NCBI RefSeq assembly: GCF_009789555.1
Contig: NZ_CP046902.1
Span: 794,001 to 858,000, forward strand
DNA length: 64,000 nucleotides
From: Stutzerimonas stutzeri
GTDB taxonomy: Bacteria; Pseudomonadota; Gammaproteobacteria; Pseudomonadales; Pseudomonadaceae
Direction of reading: 5' to 3'
The notes under the pieces are model-generated. The model was not told where the DNA came from. It made no database searches and worked only from the letters and a program-made list of their open reading frames with translations. This document shows, in pieces, positions 17,526 through 27,076 of this stretch. A program made the position numbers and the translations under genes. Every line of letters starts with the position of its first letter. The stretch's first letter is position 1.

Positions 17526-18854
17526 TTACGAATCCGGGCCGCTGGGTTGGGCCGTGATCTTGATCAGTTTGGCGTAATAGAAACCGTCGTGGCCATTTTC
17601 CTGCGCCAGCAACTGGCGTCCATGAGACTGCTCCAGGCCGAATTCGCTCGGCAGGTCTAATTCCCGAGCGCCGGGCATGCGCGCCAGGAAGGCTTCGATT
17701 ACCTCGCGGTTTTCCGTCGGCAACACCGAGCAGGTTGCATACAGCAGCACGCCTCCAACGGCCAGGGTGGGCCACAGCGCGTCGAGCATTTCGCCTTGAA
17801 GGGTCGCCAGCGGCGCGATGTCCTCGGCCTGCCGGGCCAGCTTGATATCCGGATGACGGCGGATCACGCCGGTCGCCGAACAGGGTGCATCGAGGAGAAT
17901 GCGCTGGAATGGCTGCCCGTCCCACCAGACTTCGGTCGCACGGGCATCAGCCGCGACCAGTTTGGCCTGCAATTGCAGGCGGTCGAGATTTTCCTGGACG
18001 CGCTGAAGTCGTTTCGGTTCGAGGTCCAGCGCGATGACCTCTGCCAGCTCAGGCTCGCGCTCGAGGATATGGCACGTCTTGCCGCCGGGCGCGCAGCAGG
18101 CATCCAGCACGCGTTGTCCCGGGGCGAGATCGAGCAGCCCTGCCGCTAACTGGGCCGCTTCGTCCTGCACACTGACGCGGCCTTGCGCAAAACCGGGCAA
18201 CTGGTTGACATCGCAGGCCGCAGCCAGGCGGATACCGTCCTCGCTGTAGGCGCAGGGGAACGCTTCGAGGCCGGCGGCCTGCAGCTCATCGAGATAGGCA
18301 TCCCGCTCGACCTGACGATGGTTGACCCGCAGCATCATCGGCGGATGGGCATTGTTCGCGGTGCAGATGGCCTGCCAGTGCTCGGGCCAGTGCGCTTTCA
18401 GGGATTTCTGCAACCAGCGCGGATGGGCGAAGCGAATCACCGGATCGCGCTCCAACTCGGCAAACAGCGCCTCGCCCTCACGCTGGGCATTGCGCAGCAC
18501 CGCATTGAGCAGCCCCTTGGCCCAGGGTTTGTTGAGTTTTTGCACGCAACCGACGGTTTCGCCGATGGCGGCGTGGGGCGGAATACGGGTATGGAACAGC
18601 TGATAAAGGCCGACCAGCAGCAGCGCTTCGACGTCTCGGTCCGCCGCCTTGAATGGCTTTTGCAGGAGACGTTCGGCGAGGCCCGCCAGGCGTGGCTGCC
18701 AACGGGCAGTGCCGAACGCCAGGTCCTGGGTCAGCCCTCGGTCTCGGGCGTCGACCTTGCCCAGTACGTCCGGCAGGCTGCTGTTCAGTGAGGCCTTGCC
18801 GGACAGCACCACGCTGAGCGCACGCGCAGCGGCCAGGCGCGGGTTCATCGACAT
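17526..18854 (-). CDS. rsmB: 16S rRNA m5C967 methyltransferase RsmB (Sun)
   Basis: A 442-residue protein with an N-terminal NusB-like RNA-binding domain (about 1-135) and a C-terminal Rossmann methyltransferase. The SAM motif is DACCAPGGK, and the two cysteines of m5C enzymes appear in DAPCSATG and YATCSVLPTEN. It methylates C967 of 16S rRNA. Its ATG overlaps the last base of the fmt stop codon (TAATG at 18856-18852), indicating translational coupling. Confidence 0.95.
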   Translation of the reverse strand: MSMNPRLAAARALSVVLSGKASLNSSLPDVLGKVDARDRGLTQDLAFGTARWQPRLAGLAERLLQKPFKAADRDVEALLLVGLYQLFHTRIPPHAAIGETVGCVQKLNKPWAKGLLNAVLRNAQREGEALFAELERDPVIRFAHPRWLQKSLKAHWPEHWQAICTANNAHPPMMLRVNHRQVERDAYLDELQAAGLEAFPCAYSEDGIRLAAACDVNQLPGFAQGRVSVQDEAAQLAAGLLDLAPGQRVLDACCAPGGKTCHILEREPELAEVIALDLEPKRLQRVQENLDRLQLQAKLVAADARATEVWWDGQPFQRILLDAPCSATGVIRRHPDIKLARQAEDIAPLATLQGEMLDALWPTLAVGGVLLYATCSVLPTENREVIEAFLARMPGARELDLPSEFGLEQSHGRQLLAQENGHDGFYYAKLIKITAQPSGPDS

Positions 18855-19783
18855 TATTCGAACACCTTGCCAGGCATGAACTGCTCGCGCCGACTGTTGT
18901 ACAGATCGCTGAAATTCAGCGGCTTGCCATTGGGCAGCTGTAGTCGAGTGAGCAACAGCGAGCCTTCACCGCAGGCGACCTGCAGGCCGTCCTTGCTGGC
19001 ACCGATGATCTGGCCGGGCGCGCCCTGCCCCGTCTCCAGCCGCGCCGCATGAATCTTCACCGCTGCTTCATCCAGACGGCTGTGGCAGATCGGCCAGGGG
19101 TGGAACGCGCGTACCAGGCGCTCCAGTTCGGCAGCCGGCCGGCTCCAGTCGATGCGCGCCTCGTCTTTGTTCAGCTTGTGCGCATAAGTCGCCAGACTGT
19201 CGTCCTGCACCTCGCCGCTGAGCGTGCCGGCTTCAAGCGCGGCGACAGCCGTGACCACGGCATCGGAACCCAGCGCGGCGAGCCGGTCGTGCAGGCTGCC
19301 GCCGGTGTCCTCGGCGTCGATCGGTGTGCTGACCTTGAGCAGCATCGGACCGGTATCCAGGCCGGCTTCCATCTGCATCACGGTGACCCCGGATTCGGCA
19401 TCGCCGGCTTCGATCGCGCGCTGGATCGGCGCGGCGCCGCGCCAGCGCGGCAGCAGCGAGGCATGACTGTTGATGCAGCCCAGGCGCGGCAGGTCGAGCA
19501 CGGCTTGCGGCAGAATCAATCCATAGGCCACGACCACCATCAGGTCGGCGCGCAACGCGGCCAATTCGGTCTGGGCCGCGGGGTCGCGTAGTGTCTGTGG
19601 CTGGTAAACCGGAATGCTGTGTTGCAGTGCCAGTTGCTTGACCGGGCTAGGCATCAGCTTTTGCCCTCGACCCGCAGGCCGATCCGGCTGGGTGTAGACC
19701 GCGATCACCTGCCGCCCGGCGTCGAGCAGGGCTTGCAGGTGCTGGGCGGCGAATTCCGGAGTACCGGCAAAAACGATGCGCAT
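18854..19783 (-). CDS. fmt: Methionyl-tRNA formyltransferase Fmt
   Basis: A 309-residue enzyme with the N-terminal formyl-transferase fold (MRIVFAGTPEFAAQHL) and the catalytic motif region CINSHASLLPRWRGAAPIQR about residues 106-125. It formylates Met-tRNA(fMet) for translation initiation. The deformylase gene def lies 243 bp upstream and rsmB overlaps downstream. Length and motifs are normal. The 19784-20026 gap holds no gene that I can see. Confidence 0.96.
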   Translation of the reverse strand: MRIVFAGTPEFAAQHLQALLDAGRQVIAVYTQPDRPAGRGQKLMPSPVKQLALQHSIPVYQPQTLRDPAAQTELAALRADLMVVVAYGLILPQAVLDLPRLGCINSHASLLPRWRGAAPIQRAIEAGDAESGVTVMQMEAGLDTGPMLLKVSTPIDAEDTGGSLHDRLAALGSDAVVTAVAALEAGTLSGEVQDDSLATYAHKLNKDEARIDWSRPAAELERLVRAFHPWPICHSRLDEAAVKIHAARLETGQGAPGQIIGASKDGLQVACGEGSLLLTRLQLPNGKPLNFSDLYNSRREQFMPGKVFE

Positions 19784-20026
19784 GAAGAGGACTCGTCAAT
19801 GAATGGCTGGCTGCTCAGGCAGCATGAAACGGCTGCGCGCGGGTCATCTGAGTCAATGGCAGGCGTGTCCGCGAGACCCGTCGAGCACAGCCCGCTATTG
19901 GGTTGCCTGACTCGCTGCACTCGCCCCTGGGATCGCTCCTGGGTGCGCCAATCCCCCGGTCGTTGCGTCTGACCCTCGCTCGCTACGTTTCACACCACCG
20001 GCGATGCACGCCTTTGGGGTCGGTGA

Positions 20027-20533
20027 TCAAGCCTGCTGACGGTGAAGCTTTTCCAGCTTCTTCTTGATCCGGTCGCGCTTGAGATTGGACAGATAGTCGA
20101 CGAACAGTTTGCCGTTGAGGTGATCGCACTCGTGCTGGATACACACCGCGAGCAGGCCCTCGGCGATCAGTTCGTATGGCTGGCCGTCGCGATCCAGCGC
20201 CTTGACCTTGACCTTCTGCGGGCGGTCGACGTTCTCGTAGAAACCGGGCACCGACAGGCAACCTTCCTGATACTGCTCCATCTCGTCAGTCAGGAACTCG
20301 AACTCCGGGTTGATGAAAACCCGCGGCTCGGACCGGTCATCGGACAGGTCCATCACGACCACGCGCTTGTGCACATTGACCTGCGTCGCGGCCAGGCCGA
20401 TACCCGGCGCGTCGTACATGGTCTCGAACATGTCGTCGATCAACTGACGAATGCCATCGTCGACCACGTCCACCGGTTTGGCGATGGTGCGCAGGCGTGG
20501 ATCGGGAAATTCTAGGATGTTCAGGATTGCCAT
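20027..20533 (-). CDS. def: Peptide deformylase Def
   Basis: A 168-residue metalloenzyme with all three deformylase motifs: GIGLAATQ (motif 1), EGCLSVPG with the metal-binding cysteine (motif 2), and QHECDHLNG containing HExxH (motif 3). It removes the formyl group from nascent proteins. It is divergent from the LysM-protein gene with 148 bp between starts, so both promoters lie there. Confidence 0.96.
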   Translation of the reverse strand: MAILNILEFPDPRLRTIAKPVDVVDDGIRQLIDDMFETMYDAPGIGLAATQVNVHKRVVVMDLSDDRSEPRVFINPEFEFLTDEMEQYQEGCLSVPGFYENVDRPQKVKVKALDRDGQPYELIAEGLLAVCIQHECDHLNGKLFVDYLSNLKRDRIKKKLEKLHRQQA

Positions 20534-20681
20534 ATGCGTTTGTGATGCACTTATGGAATAAAGTCAAAAGCCGCTGCTAAGATGCCGAGCAGCTTGTAAA
20601 CGGCTTAACGCCGCTTTCCACAAGGGTTTCTGCGGCGCTAGGGCGCTTTACGTGAAGGCACATCATAAAGGGATTCACCAC

Positions 20682-21707
20682 ATGAGGAAATCACTACTCG
20701 CCCTGCTGTTGGTGGCGGTTGGCGGCATGGCACAGGCCGCTGTGCAGCTCAAGGATGATCATCCGGAGCAGTACACCGTAGTGAAAGGCGACACCCTCTG
20801 GGATATTTCCGGTCGTTTCCTGCGTGAGCCCTGGAAGTGGCCCGAGCTTTGGCACGCCAACCCGCAGGTGGAAAACCCGCACCTGATCTACCCCGGTGAC
20901 AGCCTGAGCCTGGTCTATATCGACGGCCAACCGCGCGTCATGCTCAATCGCGGCGCGTCGCGTGGGACCATCAAGCTTTCGCCGACGGTCCGCACCACAC
21001 CGATGGCCGAAGCCATCAGCACCATCCCGCTGGAAGCCATCAACAGTTTCCTGTTGAGCAACCGTATCGTCGACAGCGCCGCTGAATTCCAGGCCGCGCC
21101 CTATATCGTCGCCGGCAACGCCGAGCGCGTCATCAGCGGCTCCGGTGATCGTGTGTACGGGCGTGGCGAGTTCCAGGAGGGTATCGGTGTCTATGGCATC
21201 TTCCGTCAGGGCAAAACCTATATGGACCCCGAGACCGAGGAGTTCCTGGGCATCAACGCCGACGACGTGGGCACCGCCGAGCTCCTCGACATGGAAGGCG
21301 ATATCGCGACCATGATGCTCACGCGGGTCACCCAGGAAGCGCGCATCGGCGATCGCATGTTCCCTAGCGAGGAGCGTGCGGTGAACTCGACCTTCATGCC
21401 GAGCGAGCCGGAAGGCGAGATCAACGGCGTCATCCTCGACGTGCCTCGCGGTGTAACGCAGATCGGCCAGTTCGATGTAGTGACGCTGAACAAGGGCGCG
21501 CGCGACGGCCTGAGCATCGGTAACGTGCTGGCGGTATACAAGACCGGCGAAACCGTGCGTGATCGGGTGACCGGCGAGCAGGTCAAGATTCCGGACGAGC
21601 GTTCGGGGTTGCTGATGGTCTTCCGCACCTATGACAAGCTCAGCTATGGCCTGGTGTTGCAGGCCACGCGCTCGCTGGCGGTAATGGACAAGATCCGCAA
21701 TCCCTGA
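20682..21707 (+). CDS. LysM-domain cell-envelope protein
   Basis: A 341-residue protein with a signal peptide (MRKSLLALLLVAVGGMAQA, cleavage about residue 19) and a LysM domain at about 30-80 (YTVVKGDTLWDISGRFLREP), which binds peptidoglycan. The rest has no domain that I can name. The start at 20682 is taken because it gives a clean signal peptide and AAAGGG precedes it. This matches the LysM gene (PA0020) between def and dprA in Pseudomonas. A strong terminator follows. Confidence 0.88.
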   Translation: MRKSLLALLLVAVGGMAQAAVQLKDDHPEQYTVVKGDTLWDISGRFLREPWKWPELWHANPQVENPHLIYPGDSLSLVYIDGQPRVMLNRGASRGTIKLSPTVRTTPMAEAISTIPLEAINSFLLSNRIVDSAAEFQAAPYIVAGNAERVISGSGDRVYGRGEFQEGIGVYGIFRQGKTYMDPETEEFLGINADDVGTAELLDMEGDIATMMLTRVTQEARIGDRMFPSEERAVNSTFMPSEPEGEINGVILDVPRGVTQIGQFDVVTLNKGARDGLSIGNVLAVYKTGETVRDRVTGEQVKIPDERSGLLMVFRTYDKLSYGLVLQATRSLAVMDKIRNP

Positions 21708-21711
21708 CACT

Positions 21712-21744
21712 GACAAGCCCCGCCGATGCGGGGCTTGTCGTTTC
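21712..21744 (+). terminator. Rho-independent terminator after the LysM-protein gene
   Basis: A perfect 12-bp stem, GACAAGCCCCGC (21712-21723) and its complement (21728-21739), with a CGAT loop, followed by GTTTCT. It lies 5 bp past the LysM-protein stop and separates that transcript from dprA. Confidence 0.85.
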
Positions 21745-21791
21745 TGTGGTACGCCGCATGGATGCGGTGCGACGAAACAAGGACGGTTCCC

Positions 21792-22883
21792 ATGGCCTCG
21801 ATTTCTCCTGCCGAACTCGAAGCGCGCCTGCGCCTGCATCTGCTGCCAGAGCTCGGTCCGCGACGTCTGCATAAACTGCTGACGGCGTTTCCCAATGCGT
21901 CCTCCGCGCTCAGCGCACCGGCCTCCGCGTGGCGTGCGCTGGGATTGCCGCCCAGCTGTGCCGAACCCCGCCGCGCCCCGGCGATACGCGAACGAGCCGC
22001 CCAGGCGCTGAGCTGGCTGGCGCAGCCGGGTCATCATCTGGTGATGTGGGACGAGCCGGGTTACCCGGGGTTGCTGGCGCAATTGCCGGACGCGCCGCCG
22101 CTGTTGTTCGTCGACGGCGATCCCGCCCTGCTGGAGCGGCCGCAGCTGGCAATGGTCGGCAGTCGTCGAGCCTCGCGTCCCGGCCTGGATAACGCCACTG
22201 CCTTCGCGCGCAGCCTCGCTGGGGGTGGCTTCGTGATCACCAGCGGGCTGGCCCTGGGTATCGATGGCGCGGCGCACCAGGGCGCGCTGGACGTGAGCGG
22301 TGGAACGATCGCCGTACTCGGCACCGGACTGATGCGAATCTACCCGCGTCGCCACGTTGGGCTTGCCGAGCGAATCGTCGCCCATGGCGGTGCGCTGGTA
22401 TCCGAACTGCCGCTGGATTGCGCGCCGCACGCGTCCAATTTTCCTCGCCGCAACCGCATTATCAGCGGGCTGTCGCTCGGCGTGCTGGTGGTCGAGGCCA
22501 GTCTTTCCAGTGGCTCGCTGATAACCGCGCGGTTGGCGGCCGAGCAGGGCCGTGAGGTGTACGCCATTCCCGGTTCGATTCATCATCCTGGCGCACGCGG
22601 CTGCCATCAGCTGATTCGTCAGGGCGCCGCGCTGGTCGAAAGCGTCGACGACATCCTTCAGGCGCTGCAGGGCTGGCAACGGACAACCGTAGAAAGTCCG
22701 GCGCACCCTGCTCGTCCGTCTCATCCGCTACTTGATCAGTTAGTCGCCGGATCGATGACCAGCGAAACACTTGCCGGCGCGCTGGCACAACCGCTGGCCC
22801 AGGTGCTGGCTGAACTGACCGAGCTGGAGATCGAGGGGTTGGTGGCCTGTGATAACGGCCTCTGGGTGGCGCGAACCGGTTAA
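21792..22883 (+). CDS. dprA: DNA-processing protein DprA (Smf)
   Basis: A 363-residue protein with a SAM-like N-terminal helical region, a central Rossmann domain (about 90-290) with the DprA signatures MVGSRRAS, ITSGLALGIDGAAH and GTGLMRIYPRRH, and a C-terminal winged helix. DprA loads RecA on incoming single-stranded DNA during natural transformation, a trait well known in the stutzeri group. The start at 21792 follows AAGGACG. tsaC begins 63 bp downstream. Confidence 0.93.
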   Translation: MASISPAELEARLRLHLLPELGPRRLHKLLTAFPNASSALSAPASAWRALGLPPSCAEPRRAPAIRERAAQALSWLAQPGHHLVMWDEPGYPGLLAQLPDAPPLLFVDGDPALLERPQLAMVGSRRASRPGLDNATAFARSLAGGGFVITSGLALGIDGAAHQGALDVSGGTIAVLGTGLMRIYPRRHVGLAERIVAHGGALVSELPLDCAPHASNFPRRNRIISGLSLGVLVVEASLSSGSLITARLAAEQGREVYAIPGSIHHPGARGCHQLIRQGAALVESVDDILQALQGWQRTTVESPAHPARPSHPLLDQLVAGSMTSETLAGALAQPLAQVLAELTELEIEGLVACDNGLWVARTG

Positions 22884-22946
22884 GCACGGCTGTGCGGGCG
22901 CATGGGCTTGGGTACACTGCGCCGATCAGTCTCAGCGGAGGTGCGA

Positions 22947-23504
22947 ATGGTCGGTAACTGGCGCGTGCAGCAGGCGGCCCGAGTGGTCAGGAGCGGCGGG
23001 GTCATCGCCTACCCGACCGAAGCGGTCTGGGGACTGGGCTGCGATCCGTGGGACAGCGATGCGGTGCACAGGTTGCTCGCGCTCAAGGAGCGGCCGGTGG
23101 AAAAAGGGCTGATCCTGGTGGCCGATTGCGTCGAGCAATTCGCGTTTCTCCTCGATGATCTGCCCGAGCGCTGGCTGGATCGGCTGGCGGGCAGCTGGCC
23201 GGGCCCCAATACCTGGCTGGTGCCGCATCGGCAGCGGCTACCGGACTGGATTACCGGCAAGCATGACAGCGTGGCCCTGCGGGTCAGCGATCATCCGCTG
23301 GTCGCACGGCTATGCGCGCTGAGCGGGCCGCTGGTCTCGACCTCGGCGAACCCTGCCGGTCGCCCTGCCGCGCGGTCGCGTCTGCGTGTCGAACAGTATT
23401 TCCCAGGCCAGCTCGACGGGGTGCTGGGTGGGCGCCTGGGTGGGCGTCGCAACCCAAGCACCATCCGCGACGTGCGTAACGGCGAAGTGATCAGGCCGTC
23501 CTGA
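22947..23504 (+). CDS. tsaC: Threonylcarbamoyl-AMP synthase TsaC (YrdC/Sua5)
   Basis: A 185-residue YrdC-domain protein with the nucleotide-binding KRxR/SxN-type region (TSANPAGRPAARS near residue 132) and the substrate motif AYPTEAVWGLGCDP near 22-35. It makes threonylcarbamoyl-AMP for the t6A tRNA modification at position 37. The start at 22947 is fixed by GGAGG about 7 nt upstream. It is a normal-length TsaC, and the gene order dprA-tsaC-qor is conserved in Pseudomonas. Confidence 0.94.
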   Translation: MVGNWRVQQAARVVRSGGVIAYPTEAVWGLGCDPWDSDAVHRLLALKERPVEKGLILVADCVEQFAFLLDDLPERWLDRLAGSWPGPNTWLVPHRQRLPDWITGKHDSVALRVSDHPLVARLCALSGPLVSTSANPAGRPAARSRLRVEQYFPGQLDGVLGGRLGGRRNPSTIRDVRNGEVIRPS

Positions 23505-23532
23505 CGGCAACAGGACGGCCGGCGATGCTGCG

Positions 23533-24510
23533 TCAGGGCAGCAGAATGGTCGAACCGGTCGTCCGGCCCGCCGCCAGGGCGCGCTGCGCCTCGGCGGCTT
23601 CAGCGAGTGGGTAGCGCTGATCGATCTCGACCTTGATCTTGCCGCTGGCAATCATCTCGAACAGCTCGGCGGCCATCGTCTGCAGGCGCTCGGCGGTGTC
23701 CGCATAGCCGGCGAGCGTCGGCCGGGTGAGGTACAGCGAGCCCTTCTGCGCGAGCACTCCGAGGTTGACGCCGGTGACGGCGCCCGAGGCGTTGCCGAAA
23801 CTGACCAGCAGGCCGCGCGGTGCCACGCAATCCAGCGAAACCTCCCAGCTGCTCTTGCCCACCGAGTCATAGACCACGGGGCACTTCTTGCCATCGGTGA
23901 GTTCCAGCACGCGTTGCACCACATCTTCCTGCGTGCGGTCGATGGTGGCCCAGGCACCCAGCGCCTTGGCCCGCTCGGCTTTCTCCGCGGAACCGACCAC
24001 CCCGATCAATCGGGCACCGATGGCCTTGGCCCATTGGCAGGCGATCGAACCGACCCCGCCAGCGGCGGCATGGAACAGCACGGTCTCGCCTGCCTGCAGC
24101 GCGTGGGTCTGGCGCAACAGGTATTGCGTGGTCAGGCCCTTGAGCATGACGGCCGCCGCTTGTTCGTAGCTGATGGCCTCGGGCAGCTTCACCAAATGCC
24201 GTGCCGGCAGCGTGTGGTGCTCGCCATACGCGCCAAGCGGGCCGGTGGCGTAGGCCACGCGGTCACCGACCTGCAAGCCGCTGACACCCTCGCCGACCGC
24301 TTCGACCTGGCCAGCCCCTTCGGTGCCCAAACCGGACGGCAAGCTCGGCGGCACGTAGAGACCGCTGCGGAAATAGGTATCGATGAAATTCAGGCCGATG
24401 GCGTGGTTGCGTACTCGAACCTCCCCCGCTCCCGGCGCCGTGACAGGCGCGTCTACCTGTTCGAGGACTTCGGGGCCACCGTGCTGGCTGAACTGTATGC
24501 GCTGCGACAT
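23533..24510 (-). CDS. qor: NADPH:quinone oxidoreductase (QorA type)
   Basis: A 325-residue zeta-crystallin/QOR-type medium-chain dehydrogenase without the zinc ligands of alcohol dehydrogenases. The nucleotide-binding motif is HAAAGGVGSIACQWAKAIGA (about residues 145-165). It reduces quinones with NADPH. The start at 24510 follows AGGAG; upstream in-frame sequence does not look conserved. It is divergent from hemF, and a second, only distantly similar quinone reductase lies at 30392. Confidence 0.9.
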   Translation of the reverse strand: MSQRIQFSQHGGPEVLEQVDAPVTAPGAGEVRVRNHAIGLNFIDTYFRSGLYVPPSLPSGLGTEGAGQVEAVGEGVSGLQVGDRVAYATGPLGAYGEHHTLPARHLVKLPEAISYEQAAAVMLKGLTTQYLLRQTHALQAGETVLFHAAAGGVGSIACQWAKAIGARLIGVVGSAEKAERAKALGAWATIDRTQEDVVQRVLELTDGKKCPVVYDSVGKSSWEVSLDCVAPRGLLVSFGNASGAVTGVNLGVLAQKGSLYLTRPTLAGYADTAERLQTMAAELFEMIASGKIKVEIDQRYPLAEAAEAQRALAAGRTTGSTILLP

Positions 24511-24664
24511 ATCGACTCCTGGACAGATGCAAAAGAGCCTATCCAACGCTTCCCGGGCGTATTCGTCAATCGGCTGGGTGATATGCTTGCCGGCCCTCCC
24601 GCTGAAGCACTTCCTGGCCGGCCGCTGCCGCCGGGGCTGTGCCGCTATTTGCCAAGGTGATTTC

Positions 24665-25582
24665 GTGAACGAGCGTACCGAAGCCGTCAAAGCCTACCTG
24701 CTCGACCTGCAGGACCGTATCTGCGCCGCCCTTGAAGCCGAAGATGGCGCTGCCCGCTTCGTCGAGGATGCCTGGACCCGCCCGGCGGGTGGCGGTGGAC
24801 GGACACGGGTAATCGAAAACGGGGCGCTGATCGAAAAAGGCGGTGTGAATTTTTCCCATGTACACGGCACCGGCCTGCCCCCTTCGGCCAGTGCGCACCG
24901 CCCGGAGCTGGCTGGGCGGGGCTTCGAGGCGCTCGGCGTGTCGCTGGTGATCCATCCGCAAAACCCCTACGTGCCGACCTCGCATGCGAACGTGCGGTTC
25001 TTCATTGCCGAAAAGGAAGGCGAAGCGCCGGTCTGGTGGTTTGGCGGCGGCTTCGACCTCACGCCCTACTACGGTAACGAGGACGATTGCGTGCACTGGC
25101 ACCGCGTGGCGCGCGATGCCTGTGCGCCCTTCGGCGCGGATGTCTACCCGCGCTACAAGGAATGGTGCGACCGTTACTTCCACATCAAGCATCGCAACGA
25201 GCCGCGCGGCGTCGGTGGGTTGTTCTTCGACGATCTGAACGAATGGGACTTCGACACCAGCTTCGCCTTCATGCGGGCGGTCGGCGACGCCTATGTCGAT
25301 GCTTACCTGCCGATCGTGCAGCAGCGCAAAGCGACGCCCTACGGCGAGCGCGAGCGGGAATTCCAGCAACTGCGTCGCGGCCGCTACGTGGAATACAACC
25401 TGGTCTACGACCGCGGTACGCTGTTCGGCCTGCAATCGGGCGGGCGTACCGAGTCGATCCTCATGTCGCTGCCACCGCTGGTGCGCTGGGGCTACGACAA
25501 GCATCCCGAGCCGGGCACACCGGAAGCACGCTTGACCGAGTTTTTCCTACAGGACCGCGACTGGCTGGCGGGACAGCCATAG
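24665..25582 (+). CDS. hemF: Oxygen-dependent coproporphyrinogen III oxidase HemF
   Basis: A 305-residue HemF with the family blocks GGGGRTRVIENG, HVHGTGLP, NPYVPTSHANVRFF and WWFGGGFDLTPYY. It performs the aerobic conversion of coproporphyrinogen III to protoporphyrinogen IX in heme synthesis. The start is a GTG at 24665 preceded by AAGGTGA; no suitable ATG lies nearby and upstream codons are not family-like. aroE follows 41 bp later. Confidence 0.95.
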   Translation: MNERTEAVKAYLLDLQDRICAALEAEDGAARFVEDAWTRPAGGGGRTRVIENGALIEKGGVNFSHVHGTGLPPSASAHRPELAGRGFEALGVSLVIHPQNPYVPTSHANVRFFIAEKEGEAPVWWFGGGFDLTPYYGNEDDCVHWHRVARDACAPFGADVYPRYKEWCDRYFHIKHRNEPRGVGGLFFDDLNEWDFDTSFAFMRAVGDAYVDAYLPIVQQRKATPYGEREREFQQLRRGRYVEYNLVYDRGTLFGLQSGGRTESILMSLPPLVRWGYDKHPEPGTPEARLTEFFLQDRDWLAGQP

Positions 25583-25623
25583 CCCCGACAGGCTTCGCGT
25601 GCCGCTTACAGACGAGGACATCC

Positions 25624-26442
25624 ATGGATCGCTACGCCGTTTTCGGCAACCCCATTGCCCATAGCAAGTCACCAGAGATTCATCGACTGTTCGCCGAGCA
25701 GACAGCGCAAGCGCTGGGTTATGAACCGTTGCTGGCACCGCTGGACGACTTTCCTGGCTTCGCTCGCACATTCTTCGAATACGGACTGGGTGCCAACGTC
25801 ACCGTGCCGTTCAAGGAAGAGGCCTACCGCCTGGCTGATCGGTTGACTGAACGCGCGCGTCGCGCCGGGGCAGTGAACACGTTGAAGAAGCTCGACGGCG
25901 GCGCGTTGCTGGGCGACAACACCGACGGTGTCGGCCTGGTGCGCGATCTGCTGGACAACGCCGGTGTGCGGCTGCAAGGCAAGCGCATCCTGCTGCTCGG
26001 TGCAGGTGGCGCGGTACGCGGCGTGCTCGAGCCGCTGCTGGCAGAGCGGCCGGCAGCGCTGGTCATCGCCAACCGGACACTGAGCAAGGCCGAGCAACTA
26101 GCACGCGAGTTCGCCGAGCTGGGGTCAGTGAGCGCGAGCGCTTTCGAGCCGTTGGAAGGCCCGTTCGATGTGATCATAAACGGTACGTCAGCCAGTCTTG
26201 GCGGTGAACTACCGCGTCTGGCCGACGGCCTGGTCCGCGCGGACGCGACCTTCTGCTACGACATGATGTACAGCGCGACGCCGACGCCTTTCTGCCAATG
26301 GGCCGCTGGACTGGGTGCACGAACCCGCGATGGATTGGGCATGCTGGTCGAGCAAGCGGCAGCGGCTTTCGAATTGTGGCGCGGCGTGCGCCCGGCATCG
26401 GCGCCGGTACTGGCGCAGTTGCGCGGTCAGCTTGTCGGTTAG
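25624..26442 (+). CDS. aroE: Shikimate dehydrogenase AroE
   Basis: A 272-residue enzyme. The substrate-binding SKSP motif is at residues 15-18, NVTVPFK with the catalytic lysine lies near 59-65, and the NADP-binding loop GAGGAVRGVLEPL lies near 126-138. It reduces 3-dehydroshikimate in the aromatic amino acid pathway. The start at 25624 follows GAGGA. Co-occurrence with hemF on one strand is typical for Pseudomonas. Confidence 0.95.
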   Translation: MDRYAVFGNPIAHSKSPEIHRLFAEQTAQALGYEPLLAPLDDFPGFARTFFEYGLGANVTVPFKEEAYRLADRLTERARRAGAVNTLKKLDGGALLGDNTDGVGLVRDLLDNAGVRLQGKRILLLGAGGAVRGVLEPLLAERPAALVIANRTLSKAEQLAREFAELGSVSASAFEPLEGPFDVIINGTSASLGGELPRLADGLVRADATFCYDMMYSATPTPFCQWAAGLGARTRDGLGMLVEQAAAAFELWRGVRPASAPVLAQLRGQLVG

Positions 26443-26449
26443 GCAACGC

Positions 26450-27061
26450 TTACAGGCGAAAGTGAACCTGCTGATGCAGGTGCTGCGGTCTTTCCAACTC
26501 ATCCACCATCCCGGCGGCGATGCGCCGAAGCTGCACGCGACGATCATCGTCGCCAAGGCCTTCGAGATCGGCGAAGTCTTCGAGCGACAGGTCTTCGCCG
26601 TCGGTCTCGGCATCCACCAGGGTCCATTTCATCGGGTGCACGGCGATGCGTTGCAGGGCCGCCGCGACTTCGGGGGCCTCGCCATGGCTGGAGAGGTCGG
26701 CTACCAGCAGCAGCCGCTCGACGCCGACCTTGGGCAGCCCGGACAGTAAAGCGTCCACGGCCTGATAAAAATCCTGCCGCTGCGCCGTCGCCGGCGCACC
26801 CGATGCGGTGGGCACCGAAGCGCTTTCGTAGAGGCAGATCACCGCGTCCATGCCGGCAACGCTCTGCGACACGCTGACGGCATCGAACAGGTCGCCCGTC
26901 TTGGCGCGCAGGCCGGGGCGGACGGTCATCGAATTCAGATCGTCGACCAGTGCCACGACCTCATGCTGGCGGGTCAGCAGCTCGCATGTCACCGCGTTGC
27001 CCAGGCTCGAGTGCGCCCCGTACAAGGCGAACTTGAGTCTGGGCGTCTCAGCGTTGAGCAT
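26450..27061 (-). CDS. NAD(P)-binding Rossmann-fold protein of unknown role
   Basis: A 203-residue protein whose N-terminal sequence FALYGAHSSLGNAVTCELL fits an atypical short-chain dehydrogenase/NAD(P)H-binding Rossmann fold, with D-rich strand ends (VVALVDDLNS). No YxxxK catalytic motif is evident. It therefore looks like a YwnB/NmrA-type nucleotide-binding protein and may not be an active reductase. It is convergent with aroE, only 7 bp apart, and is followed on its upstream side by the DUF883-like gene. Confidence 0.6.
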   Translation of the reverse strand: MLNAETPRLKFALYGAHSSLGNAVTCELLTRQHEVVALVDDLNSMTVRPGLRAKTGDLFDAVSVSQSVAGMDAVICLYESASVPTASGAPATAQRQDFYQAVDALLSGLPKVGVERLLLVADLSSHGEAPEVAAALQRIAVHPMKWTLVDAETDGEDLSLEDFADLEGLGDDDRRVQLRRIAAGMVDELERPQHLHQQVHFRL

Positions 27062-27076
27062 GCGCGGCTTGTCCGC

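Noticed and set aside
20694..22724. A 676-codon minus-strand frame opposite the LysM gene and dprA
   Set aside because: It spans two well-supported genes and a strong terminator on the other strand and has no recognisable domain.
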